Source: Paracoccus pantotrophus (GTDB lineage: Bacteria > Pseudomonadota > Alphaproteobacteria > Rhodobacterales > Rhodobacteraceae). From it: a stretch of 64,000 bases of DNA. Positions 1-8,154 of the stretch are shown here, piece by piece. The translations under genes were made by a program, and so were the position numbers. Where the stretch lies: positions 1,129,501 through 1,193,500 of the forward strand of contig NZ_CP044423.1 in NCBI RefSeq assembly GCF_008824185.1. The letters run 5' to 3'. Every line of letters starts with the position of its first letter. Position 1 is the first letter of the stretch. The notes under the pieces were generated by a model. The model saw only the letters and a program-made list of their open reading frames with translations. It made no database searches and was not told the origin of the DNA.

Positions 1-16
1 AGAAAGAACAGCAGGG

Positions 17-84
17 CTTCTTCCGCCGTTCTTCCTTGTCAAAATATCCCGGGGGAATCCCGGAGGGATGGGGGCAGAGCCCCC
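17..84 (-). repeat. Dispersed 3'-end repeat, copy 1 (AAATATCCCGGGGG plus hairpin)
   Basis: A pyrimidine-rich stretch with CTTCTTCC leads into AAAATATCCCGGGGG (41-55) and then a perfect GGGGGC-AGA-GCCCCC hairpin at 70-84. The same combination recurs at several gene ends in this window. It lies just before the dipeptidase gene, and no gene is seen from 1 to 172. Confidence 0.6.
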
Positions 85-172
85 GCTTCCTCCCGGCCTT
101 GGCCAGGGCAGTTTTCCGTCGCCTGCGGCATGGGCCTGTCCTATGCTGCCGGGAAACCGGAAAGGGGGCGGC

Positions 173-1354
173 ATGATCCGCATGATCCGACGCATCATCC
201 TTTGGCTTTCGGTGCTCGCGGTTCTGGCCGCCGCCGTGGTGGCGATCTGGGGACCGGGATTCGTCGAGCGGCGGCTGAACCCCGTGACCATGCCGGCCGA
301 AGGCTGGCCGGTCTCGCCCCAGGCCGAGGCATTGCATCAGAGACTGGTGATCGGGGACTGGCATTCGGACGCGCTGCTTTGGGACCGCGACCTGCTCAGG
401 CATGCCGAGCGCGGCCATACCGACATCCCCCGGCTGGTGCAGGGCAATGTCGCGGTGCAGGTCTTTACCACCGTCACCAAGAGCCCGCGCGGCCAGAACT
501 ATGGCCGCAACTCGGCCGAGGCGCCGGACAATATCACCCCGCTCTTCATCGGCCAGCTGCGCCCCCTGCCCAGCTGGTTCAGCCTCAAGGAGCGCGCGCT
601 GGTCCAGGCCGCCGCCCTGCGCCACGCCGCCCAACGCGCGCCGGACCAGCTCATGCTGATCCGCTCGGCCGAGGATTTGCAGACCCTGCTGGAAGCACGG
701 CAGAACGGCGCGCAGACGGTGGGCGCCATCCTGGGCGCAGAAGGGGCACATCCGCTGGAGGGACAGATCGGCAATCTCCAGGTGCTTTACGGTGCCGGCT
801 TCCGCCTGCTGGGCCTGACGCATTTCTTCGACAACGAGTTGGGCGGCAGCCTGCATGGCGAAGGCGGCAGCGGCGCCGGGCTCAGCCCCTTCGGCCGGCA
901 AGTGGTCGAGGAGATGATGGCCAAGCGCATGATCATCGACCTGGCCCATGCCAGCCCGCAGATGGTGCGCGACGTGCTGGCCATCCCCGGCACCCGGCCG
1001 ATCCTGTCCCATACCGGCATCCACGGCCATTGCCCCAGCCCGCGCAACCTCGATGACGCGCTGCTGAGGGCCATCGCCGACAAGGGCGGGCTGATCGGCA
1101 TCGGTTATTGGGCCGACGTGGTCTGCGGCAAGACCCCGGCCGACATCGCCGGCAGCATCCAGGCCGCCATCGCGCTTGTGGGGGAGGACCATGTCTCGCT
1201 CGGCTCGGATTACGACGGCTCGGTCGATGCGCCCTTCGACGCCGCCCATCTGGCTGCGCTGACCCAGGCGCTGCTGGATGCGGGCCTGAGCGACCAGCAG
1301 ATTGCCAAGGTGATGGGCGGCAACATGATGCGCTATCTTGCCCAGATGCTCTGA
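173..1354 (+). CDS. Membrane dipeptidase (peptidase family M19, renal dipeptidase type)
   Basis: A 393-residue zinc dipeptidase that hydrolyses dipeptides. An N-terminal hydrophobic segment (about residues 6-25) acts as a signal anchor, so the enzyme probably sits on the periplasmic side. Family metal and active-site motifs are visible: DWHSDALLW near residue 62 (the HxD pair), GAEGAHPLEG (bridging Glu), LTHFFDNELGG, DLAHASPQM, ILSHTGIHGHC and LGSDYDGS. Length fits the family. I chose the ATG at 173 because AAAGGGGG lies about 5-13 bases upstream and because the longer reading frame from 68 begins inside a repeat. It stands alone, followed after 36 bases by a glutathione transferase gene. Physiological substrate unknown; family assignment firm. 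Confidence 0.88.
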   Translation: MIRMIRRIILWLSVLAVLAAAVVAIWGPGFVERRLNPVTMPAEGWPVSPQAEALHQRLVIGDWHSDALLWDRDLLRHAERGHTDIPRLVQGNVAVQVFTTVTKSPRGQNYGRNSAEAPDNITPLFIGQLRPLPSWFSLKERALVQAAALRHAAQRAPDQLMLIRSAEDLQTLLEARQNGAQTVGAILGAEGAHPLEGQIGNLQVLYGAGFRLLGLTHFFDNELGGSLHGEGGSGAGLSPFGRQVVEEMMAKRMIIDLAHASPQMVRDVLAIPGTRPILSHTGIHGHCPSPRNLDDALLRAIADKGGLIGIGYWADVVCGKTPADIAGSIQAAIALVGEDHVSLGSDYDGSVDAPFDAAHLAALTQALLDAGLSDQQIAKVMGGNMMRYLAQML

Positions 1355-1390
1355 ACCCGCCTAAGCTGCCCGCGCATCAAGGAGAGGCCC

Positions 1391-2050
1391 ATGCTGACCG
1401 TCTACGGCGTCACCCGCTCGCGCGCATCGCGCATCATCTGGCTGTGTCACGAACTGGGCCTGCCCTTCAAGCAGGTGCCGGTGATCCAGGCCTATCGCCT
1501 GCCCGACCCCGACGCACCGGACGCGCCGCTGAACACGCATTCGCCGGATTTCCTGAAGCTTTCGCCCGCCGGCGCCATCCCGGTGATCCAGGACGGCGAC
1601 CTGGTGCTGTCGGAATCGCTGGCCTGCACGCTGCACCTGGCGCGCAAATACGGCCAGCCCTTCGGCCCCGCCGATGCCCTCGAGGATGCGCTGATGCTGC
1701 AATGGAGCTTCTACGCCGCCACCGCCATCGAGCAGGACGCGCTGGCCATCCTGTTCAACCACGGCAAGGGCCAGGCCCAGCCCGGCGCGGCCCAGGCCAC
1801 GGTCGCCCATGCCGCCGAGCGGTTGGTCCGGCCCTTGCGCGTGCTGGAGGATCACATCGCCCGGCATGGCCACCTGGTCGGCGGCCGCTTCACCGTGGCC
1901 GACCTGAACCTGGCCGAGATCCTGCGCTATGCCCAGGGCTATGGGCCGCTGATGGAGCAATTCCCGGCCGTCGCGGCCTGGCTTGACGATTGCCAGGCCC
2001 GTCCCGCCTTTCGCAAGATGTGGCAAGAGCGGCTGGCAGAACCCGAATAA
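1391..2050 (+). CDS. Glutathione S-transferase family protein
   Basis: A 219-residue cytosolic transferase with the two-domain GST layout: a thioredoxin-like N-terminal half (about 1-85) and an all-helical C-terminal half (about 95-215). The N-terminal half shows the glutathione-site pattern, with a cis-proline in GAIPVIQDGD and the SES motif in LVLSESLACTLHLA. The early SRASR segment (residues 8-12) occupies the position of the catalytic Ser/Cys. An AAGGAGAGGCCC ribosome site precedes the ATG. Substrate cannot be deduced. The gene follows the dipeptidase by 36 bases and may be co-transcribed with it. No conserved partner is visible. Confidence 0.85.
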   Translation: MLTVYGVTRSRASRIIWLCHELGLPFKQVPVIQAYRLPDPDAPDAPLNTHSPDFLKLSPAGAIPVIQDGDLVLSESLACTLHLARKYGQPFGPADALEDALMLQWSFYAATAIEQDALAILFNHGKGQAQPGAAQATVAHAAERLVRPLRVLEDHIARHGHLVGGRFTVADLNLAEILRYAQGYGPLMEQFPAVAAWLDDCQARPAFRKMWQERLAEPE

Positions 2051-2488
2051 GCGATCGCAGGCCGGCATCCGCGCCGCGCCCTGGATAGGGCAAAATCATC
2101 CAGGCCGGCAGGCTGGGGGGGGCGGTCCCGCCTGTCCGAGCGCAGGATGTGTCCCGGCCGCCCTTTCGGCAACTCCCGACAGCGGGGGCAGCCTCTCGCG
2201 CCCGGTGACCGGGTGCGAAAGGCATCGGCAGGCCCGCGCCGCCCGGCGCGGATCGCGCGATTCGATACGACATCGGACACATGGCTTTTCCGGCCCGCGG
2301 CAGGATCGCCGGAGCCGGACCGAACCCGGCGGCCGGACCGCGCTGGGAACACTGCAACCGGCCACGCTGCCGGCTTCCTTGCGCCGCTTGCGCAAGGCCC
2401 TGGCCAGGATCGCGGAAATTCATTCCAAGCCTTGCCGATTGACGGATTGCCGACGGCCGGCGCAAATCGCCGGCCCGCCCGCAGGCGT
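2051..2488. other. Intergenic stretch without recognisable gene
   Basis: 438 bases between the convergent glutathione transferase and PPK2 genes. Short open frames exist on both strands but none resembles a known protein and most run into the flanking genes antisense. I see no tRNA, no clear terminator with a T-run, and no repeat. Confidence 0.5.
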
Positions 2489-3446
2489 TCATCCCGGAAC
2501 CGGATCCATCACCTGCATTGCCCGTCGGTTGTCGGGATGCAGCGAGGAGCCCAGGATGTGTTCGGCCGAATGGATCACATGGCTGGCATGGCCGACGATC
2601 AGCGGGTCGGGCGCCGTCGCGATGGCCGGATCCTTGTCGGGATAGTCCAGCGTCGACAGGAAATGCCGCATGCAGTTCAGCCGCGCGCGTTTCTTGTCGT
2701 TCGACTTGACGATGGTCCAGGGCGCATCGGCGGTGTCGGTATAGAAGAACATCGCCTCCTTCGCCTCGGTGTAGTCCTCCCATTTGTCGAGGCTGGCCAG
2801 GTCGATGGGCGAGAGCTTCCAGCGTTTCAGCGGATCGGTCTCGCGCGCCTGGAAGCGCGCCCGCTGCTCGTCGCGGGTGACCGAGAACCAGTATTTGTAA
2901 AGCCGGATGCCCGAACGAACCAGCATGCGCTCGAATTCGGGGGCCTGGCGCATGAACTCCAGGTATTCCACTGGCGAGCAGAAGCCCATGACCCGTTCGA
3001 CCCCGGCGCGGTTGTACCAGCTGCGGTCATAGAACACCATCTCGCCCGCGGTCGGCAGGTGTTGGATGTAGCGCTGAAAGAACCATTGCCCGCGCTCGAT
3101 CTCCGAGGGCTTGTTCAGCGCCACCACCCGCGCGAAACGCGGGTTCAGATGCTCCATGAACCGCTTGATCGTGCCGCCCTTGCCGGCGGCATCGCGGCCC
3201 TCGAACAGGATGACGAATTTCTGCCCCGTCTCCTGCGCCCAGATCTGCACCTTCAGCAGTTCGGCCTGCAACCGGGCCTTTTCCCGCTCATAGGCGACGC
3301 GCCCCATCCGGCGCGGATAGGGATAGCGCCCGCTTTCGAAGGCCAACCGGATCGCATCCGGGTCGAGGCTGGGAAAGCTTTTCGGCCCCGTGGCCTCGGA
3401 CGGAGGCGAAGGGGTGAAAGGCGGGGGGGGGCGGTGGCTCTGCCAT
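2489..3446 (-). CDS. ppk2: Polyphosphate kinase 2 family protein (PPK2), start disturbed by a C9 run
   Basis: Transfers phosphate between polyphosphate and nucleotides. The PPK2 fold is clear: Walker A GRDAAGKGGTIKRF, the DRSWYNRAGVERVMGF segment, and the tail region KWEDYTEAKEAMFFYTDT. The conserved part begins around 3400 and ends at 2489, about 300 residues, the usual length. The N-terminus is problematic. An ATG at 3446 reads Met-Ala-Glu-Pro-Pro and then enters a run of nine C (3423-3431), after which the downstream coding frame is off by one. Removing one C joins that ATG to the PPK2 frame, giving about 318 residues. In the sequence as given, the in-frame starts lie further up (ATG at 3637 or 3709) and give an atypical Arg-rich extension. 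Either a sequencing error, a real frameshift or slippage. Confidence 0.8.
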
Positions 3447-3749
3447 TGCCGCGCCGGACCCCGCGAAACCGTTAACAGGCGGCGTGGCCGGGGACTCACT
3501 AGAAACCGGATGACCTTCCATTCGCCCCGACCACGCTGCAACTCGATAACAGCGTCGGATATGCCACCCTCGGCGAGCAGGCGATTTGACCTCGAACAAG
3601 AAAACCGCGCTTTTTCATGAAACCGTCGCAAATGCATCGTCGCATTGCTCCATCCCTTGCGGTCGGCGGCGGCTGATCCACTTTCCCTTGCCCCCGGCCC
3701 GTCGGGCATGAGATAACCCCGCCCCAGAAGAACAAGACGAGCAGGTGCG
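3447..3749. other. Divergent intergenic region between ppk2 and parE
   Basis: 303 bases separate the probable ppk2 start from parE. It must hold the promoters for both divergent genes. It is more A/T-rich than the flanks (for example GAAAACCGCGCTTTTTCATG near 3600), but I cannot assign -35/-10 boxes with confidence. An extended PPK2 reading frame runs through part of it and is probably not translated. Confidence 0.4.
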
Positions 3750-5720
3750 ATGGCCGACGATCTCTTCCCCGCCGCGGATAAGGCTTCCGACAGCTATTCG
3801 GCATCCTCGATCGAGGTGCTCGAGGGGCTGGAGCCGGTGCGCAAGCGACCCGGCATGTATATCGGCGGCACCGACGAGCGCGCGCTGCATCACCTGGTGG
3901 CCGAGATCCTCGACAACTCGATGGACGAGGCAGTCGCCGGCCATGCCAGCCGCATCGAGGTCGAGCTCTTGGCCGATTTCAGCGTGGTGATCCGCGACAA
4001 CGGCCGCGGCATTCCCATCGACCCGCATCCGAAATTCCCCGGCAAATCGGCGCTGGAAGTGATCCTGTGCACGCTGCATGCCGGCGGCAAGTTCTCGGGC
4101 GACGCCTATCAGACCTCGGGCGGCTTGCACGGCGTCGGTGCCTCGGTGGTCAACGCGCTTTCCGACAGCATGGTGGTGCAGGTCGCCCGCAACCGCGAGC
4201 TTTACGAGCAGCGTTTCTCGCGCGGCCTGCCGCTGGGCCCGGTCGAGAAGGTCGGCGCCGCCCCGAACCGGCGCGGCACCACCGTCACCTTCCACGCCGA
4301 CGAGCAGATCTTCGGCCATCACCGCTTCAAGCCGGCGCGGCTGCTACGCATGGTCAAGTCCAAGGCCTATCTGTTCTCGGGCGTCGAGATCCGCTGGAAA
4401 TCCGAGATCGACGACGGCGAGACGCCGCTGGAAGCCACCTTCCACTTTCCCGGCGGGCTGGCCGATTACCTGGGCGAGGTGCTGGGCAAGGCCTCGACCT
4501 ATGCTGACCGCCCCTTTGCCGGCAGCGTCGATTTCAAGGAAAAGTTCAACACGCCCGGCAAGGTCGATTGGGCGATCAACTGGACGCCGTCGCGCGACGG
4601 CTTCATCCAGTCCTATTGCAATACCGTGCCCACGCCCGAGGGCGGCACGCATGAGGCCGGCTTCTGGTCGGCGATCCTGCGCGGCATCCGCGCCTATGGC
4701 GAGCGGGTCAGCAACAAGAAGGCGGCGCAGATCACCCGCGACGACCTGCTGGCCGGCGGCTGCGCGCTGGTCTCCTGCTTCATCCGCGAGCCGGAATTCG
4801 TCGGCCAGACCAAGGACCGCCTGGCCACCACCGAGGCGCAGCGGCTGGTCGAGGGCGCGGTGCGCGACCATTTCGACAACTGGCTGGCGGCGGATACGAA
4901 ATCGGCCGGCGCCATCCTGGACTTCCTGGTGCTGCGCGCCGAGGAGCGGCTGCGGCGCCGGCAGGAAAAGGAAACCGCCCGGAAGTCGGCCACCAAGAAG
5001 CTGCGCCTGCCCGGCAAGCTGGTCGATTGCTCGGCCACCAATCGCGAGGGCACCGAGCTTTTCATCGTCGAGGGCGATTCGGCGGGCGGCAGTGCCAAGA
5101 TGGCGCGCGAGCGCACCACCCAGGCGCTTTTGCCCCTGCGCGGCAAGATCCTGAACGTGCTGGGTGCGGCCTCGTCCAAGCTGGGCTCGAACCAGGAGAT
5201 CGCCGATCTCTGCCAGGCGCTGGGCGTCGGCATGGGCTCGCGCTTCAACATCGACGACCTGCGCTATGACAAGATCATCATCATGACCGATGCCGATGTC
5301 GACGGCGCCCATATCGCGTCGCTGCTGATGACCTTCTTCTTCACGCAGATGCGGCCGCTGATCGACAAGGGGCATCTCTACCTGGCCTGCCCGCCGCTTT
5401 ACCGGCTGACGCAGGGCGCCCATCGCGTCTATGTCGCCGACGATGCCGAGAAGGAGGCGATGCTGGCCAAGGGCCTGGGCGGCAAGGGCAAGATCGACGT
5501 GCAACGCTTCAAGGGCCTGGGCGAGATGGACGCCAAGGACTTGAAGGACACCACGATGAACCCCAGGACGCGCAAGCTGATCCGCGTCTCGATCGACGAG
5601 GAAGAGGGCGGCGAAACCGGCGACCTGGTCGAGCGGCTGATGGGCAAGAAGCCCGAGCTGCGCTTCCAGTTCATCCAGGAGAATGCCCAGTTCGCCGATA
5701 CCGAGGAACTGGACGTGTGA
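3750..5720 (+). CDS. parE: DNA topoisomerase IV subunit B
   Basis: ATPase subunit of topoisomerase IV, which unlinks daughter chromosomes together with ParC (not in this window). 656 residues. The GHKL ATPase domain shows EILDNSMDEA, DNGRGIPID and the glycine-rich GGLHGVGASVVNALSD. It is followed by the transducer domain, and the TOPRIM part carries EGDSAGGSAK and DADVDGAHI. The absence of the long insert typical of proteobacterial GyrB and the overall length favour ParE over GyrB. The ATG at 3750 has a GAGCAGGTGC ribosome site. The stop codon overlaps the GTG start of the next gene (GTGA), so the small membrane protein is probably translated from the same message. Confidence 0.94.
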   Translation: MADDLFPAADKASDSYSASSIEVLEGLEPVRKRPGMYIGGTDERALHHLVAEILDNSMDEAVAGHASRIEVELLADFSVVIRDNGRGIPIDPHPKFPGKSALEVILCTLHAGGKFSGDAYQTSGGLHGVGASVVNALSDSMVVQVARNRELYEQRFSRGLPLGPVEKVGAAPNRRGTTVTFHADEQIFGHHRFKPARLLRMVKSKAYLFSGVEIRWKSEIDDGETPLEATFHFPGGLADYLGEVLGKASTYADRPFAGSVDFKEKFNTPGKVDWAINWTPSRDGFIQSYCNTVPTPEGGTHEAGFWSAILRGIRAYGERVSNKKAAQITRDDLLAGGCALVSCFIREPEFVGQTKDRLATTEAQRLVEGAVRDHFDNWLAADTKSAGAILDFLVLRAEERLRRRQEKETARKSATKKLRLPGKLVDCSATNREGTELFIVEGDSAGGSAKMARERTTQALLPLRGKILNVLGAASSKLGSNQEIADLCQALGVGMGSRFNIDDLRYDKIIIMTDADVDGAHIASLLMTFFFTQMRPLIDKGHLYLACPPLYRLTQGAHRVYVADDAEKEAMLAKGLGGKGKIDVQRFKGLGEMDAKDLKDTTMNPRTRKLIRVSIDEEEGGETGDLVERLMGKKPELRFQFIQENAQFADTEELDV

Positions 5721-6049
5721 TCCTGGCCGCACCGCTGGCGATCTATGTCCTGGCGGCGCTGGCCGAGATCGCCGGCTGCTTCGCCTTCTGGGCCTGGCTG
5801 CGGCTTGGCAAATCGCCCCTCTGGCTGATTCCGGGGATGGTCTCGCTGGCAGTTTTCGCCTGGCTCCTGACGCGGGTGGATGCGGATTTCGCCGGCCGCG
5901 CCTATGCGGCCTATGGCGGGATCTATGTCACGGCCTCGCTGGGCTGGCTTTGGCTGACCGAAGGCCAGGTGCCGACGCGCTGGGATCTGCTCGGCGGCGG
6001 GCTTTGCGTGCTGGGGGCGATGGTGATCCTGACCGGGTCGCGCGCGTAG
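5717..6049 (+). CDS. YnfA/UPF0060 family small membrane protein
   Basis: 110 residues with four predicted membrane helices (about 3-23, 31-48, 60-78, 86-106), the layout of the UPF0060 (YnfA) family, related to small multidrug-resistance-type proteins. Family features include the acidic AEIAGCFAFW stretch in helix 1 and YAAYGGIYV in helix 3. The GTG start at 5717 overlaps the parE stop by three bases, which implies translational coupling. No function is established for most members. The link to parE looks like simple gene packing rather than a functional partnership. Confidence 0.85.
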   Translation: MILAAPLAIYVLAALAEIAGCFAFWAWLRLGKSPLWLIPGMVSLAVFAWLLTRVDADFAGRAYAAYGGIYVTASLGWLWLTEGQVPTRWDLLGGGLCVLGAMVILTGSRA

Positions 6050-6126
6050 AGGATCGTTACGAGCGGCAAGGCTGGGATCGCTTTGTCGCCATGCGGACAT
6101 TCCTGCCGTTGCACGGGAAGATGCCG

Positions 6127-6756
6127 TTACGGCCTTGAGAGAAGCATACGGATGCCCGCAACCCCGAAGATCGCGGCAAGCACTCCCTCGATCCACCGGC
6201 GCGAGTGTTGATAGGCGCACCCCATGATGCGGGTTGAGAACGCGATAGCATAGCCGACATTGACTGCAATAGCCATGATTGCGCAGCCCCCCATCATGAT
6301 CAGGATGGTGTGAGAGGGAGCATCAGGACGCACCCCCAAGGACATGATCGCTATCCATCCCAGGACAGCCTTTGGGTTGGAGAGGTGAAGCAACACACCC
6401 TTACGATAGAGCGCCCAATTGCCTGCACATGGGACGGAAGCCACTTGACTGGCATGACTTGCCAACGCTGATCGTGCGGATTTCCACGCCAAATAAAGCA
6501 GATATAGGCCACCAGCGACCTTAATCGTAAACATGGCACCAGCGTAGGCGGTAAGCGCCGTTGAGATGCCACTCGCCGCAAGAATTGCCCAGAAAATGCT
6601 GCCCGTCACCACCCCGAGAGCCAGTGCAACCGCGCGCAAACGGCCTTGCTGCATAGCGACCCCCATGATTGACATGGTGCTCGGTCCGGGGCTGGCAATC
6701 GCGATCAGGTAGACAGCGAAGACAGGTAGAAGGTTAGAGATTTGCTCGGTCAACAT
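6127..6756 (-). CDS. LysE family exporter, composition unlike neighbours
   Basis: 209 residues with five to six hydrophobic helices, the LysE/RhtB amino-acid exporter family. The N-terminal signature around IASPGPSTMSIMGVAMQQG and the LLHLSNPKAVLGW segment in the middle are typical. The ATG at 6756 has AGGTG eight bases upstream; the frame extends 12 codons further without support. Substrate unknown. Base composition is odd: many A/T-ending codons and a visibly lower G+C than parE on one side and lolD on the other, suggesting recent horizontal acquisition. It converges on the ynfA-type gene and has no operon partner. Confidence 0.85.
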   Translation of the reverse strand: MLTEQISNLLPVFAVYLIAIASPGPSTMSIMGVAMQQGRLRAVALALGVVTGSIFWAILAASGISTALTAYAGAMFTIKVAGGLYLLYLAWKSARSALASHASQVASVPCAGNWALYRKGVLLHLSNPKAVLGWIAIMSLGVRPDAPSHTILIMMGGCAIMAIAVNVGYAIAFSTRIMGCAYQHSRRWIEGVLAAIFGVAGIRMLLSRP

Positions 6757-6856
6757 AGAACACCTGTCGCTAGCTGCAGCTCTACCGAACACCGTAACCG
6801 TTTTTTCGCCGTAATAAGAGCTTCCCGCATCGTCTAGGCGAACGCCTGGTTAGGGC

Positions 6857-7483
6857 TCAAAACCGCATCCCCAGCGAAAAGCTTACCCCCTCGCTGCCAA
6901 TGCCGAAGCTCGCAGCGCCGAACGAAACCCCCAGCAGCGCGCCGCTGAACACCTGCGCCGGTGTGTGTTCGCCGGCATGGACCCGGCTCCAGCCCGTCAG
7001 CCCGGCGGCGCCATAGGCGGCACCGCCGGCCAATGGCCTGTCCTCGAAGCATTTTCCGGCCAGGTCCGAGGCGCCGAAGAAGGCCGCCGCCGTATGGCCC
7101 GAAGGGAAGCCCTTGCTCTCGCCCGAAGGGCGGCGCGAGATCGGGGCGCCGTCGAAGAATTCCTTCATTCCCCAGACCAGCGCCGCCTGCAAAACGCCGC
7201 GCACCGCGAAATCCTCCAGCCGGTCCTGGTCGGCAGCGCAGACCGCCGCCGCCAGCGGCAGGCCGTATTTCATCGCCGTGCCGAATTGCTCGAACGGGTC
7301 GGCATCAGCCTGGGCGGGCAGCAGGCAGAGCAGCCCGAGCAGGGCTGCGCTACGCCTGCGCACGCGGCGCGCGGACTTAGTCGCAAGCCCAGCCTCCGCC
7401 GGGCCTGGAGCCGTGGTCACCATGCTGCGGCCAGGCACCGCGCATCCCCCGGCCATGCACCGCCGGCCGGCATCTGCGCTCAT
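6857..7483 (-). CDS. PAP2 superfamily phosphatase, exported
   Basis: 208 residues with an N-terminal hydrophobic signal (about residues 46-61, ending near Ala-Asp-Ala) if the first ATG is used. The acid-phosphatase/PAP2 motifs are present in order: KEFFDGAPISRRPSGESKGFPSGHTAAAF (only part shown conserved: RRPSGE and FPSGHT) and SRVHAGEHTPAQV, giving the catalytic histidines. Members dephosphorylate lipid phosphates such as undecaprenyl pyrophosphate or phosphatidate. The ATG overlaps the lolD stop (ATGA), so it is translationally coupled to the lipoprotein-export genes. A start around residue 21 would give a more normal signal peptide. Confidence 0.82.
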   Translation of the reverse strand: MSADAGRRCMAGGCAVPGRSMVTTAPGPAEAGLATKSARRVRRRSAALLGLLCLLPAQADADPFEQFGTAMKYGLPLAAAVCAADQDRLEDFAVRGVLQAALVWGMKEFFDGAPISRRPSGESKGFPSGHTAAAFFGASDLAGKCFEDRPLAGGAAYGAAGLTGWSRVHAGEHTPAQVFSGALLGVSFGAASFGIGSEGVSFSLGMRF

Positions 7484-8154
7484 GCCGCACCGCCCTCGTC
7501 CAGCCGGATCACCCGGTCCATCCGTGCCGCCAGATCCATGTTATGGGTGGCGATCAACGCCGCGAGCCCGGTCTCGCGCACCAGCGCCATCAGCACGTCG
7601 AAGACCTTGTCCGAAGTCGCCGGGTCCAGGTTCCCCGTCGGCTCGTCCGCCAGCAACAGCGAGGGCTGGTTGGCCAGCGCCCGGCAGAAGGCGACGCGCT
7701 GCTGCTCGCCTCCCGACAGCTGCGCCGGGCGGTGGTCGGCGCGGTGCGACAGCCCCACGCGGCCCAGCAGGTCCAGCGCCCGCGCATGCGCTGCCGTCGG
7801 CGAAATACCATTGGCGAGCTGCGGCAGCACGATGTTCTCCGCCGCCGAGAACTCGGGCAGCAGGTGGTGGAACTGATAGACGAAGCCCAGCTCCTCGCGC
7901 CGCGCCTCGGTCCGGGCCCGGTCGCTTTGCCCGGCCATGTCGCGGCCGTTCAGCAGCACCCGGCCCGAATCGGCCGTGTCCAGAAGGCCGGCGATATGCA
8001 GCAGCGTCGATTTCCCGGCGCCCGAGGGCGCGACCAGCGCCACGACCTCGCCCCGCGCGATCCGCAGCGACAGCCCGTCCAGCACCGGCACCGGCGCGGG
8101 GCCGCCGATTCCGTAAGTCTTGGAAATCCCTTCCAGAACCAGGATGTCACTCAT
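7480..8154 (-). CDS. lolD: Lipoprotein-releasing ABC transporter ATP-binding protein LolD
   Basis: 224-residue ATPase of the LolCDE complex, which extracts lipoproteins from the inner membrane for transfer to LolA. Walker A APSGAGKSTLLH, signature LSGGEQQRVA, Walker B LLLADEPTGNLD and the H-loop IATHNMDLA are all intact. It follows the permease gene with an 8-base overlap, and its stop overlaps the PAP2 phosphatase start. The pairing with a single FtsX-type permease gene is the usual alphaproteobacterial arrangement, in which one permease replaces separate LolC and LolE. Confidence 0.93.
   Translation of the reverse strand: MSDILVLEGISKTYGIGGPAPVPVLDGLSLRIARGEVVALVAPSGAGKSTLLHIAGLLDTADSGRVLLNGRDMAGQSDRARTEARREELGFVYQFHHLLPEFSAAENIVLPQLANGISPTAAHARALDLLGRVGLSHRADHRPAQLSGGEQQRVAFCRALANQPSLLLADEPTGNLDPATSDKVFDVLMALVRETGLAALIATHNMDLAARMDRVIRLDEGGAA

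Noticed and set aside
6815..6860. A palindrome AGGCGAACGCCT followed by GGTTAGGG near the LysE-type gene, reminiscent of an integron attC end
   Set aside because: Only one core-like half is visible, the second arm and the paired outer core are missing, and it lies 5' of the gene rather than 3' as a cassette would need.
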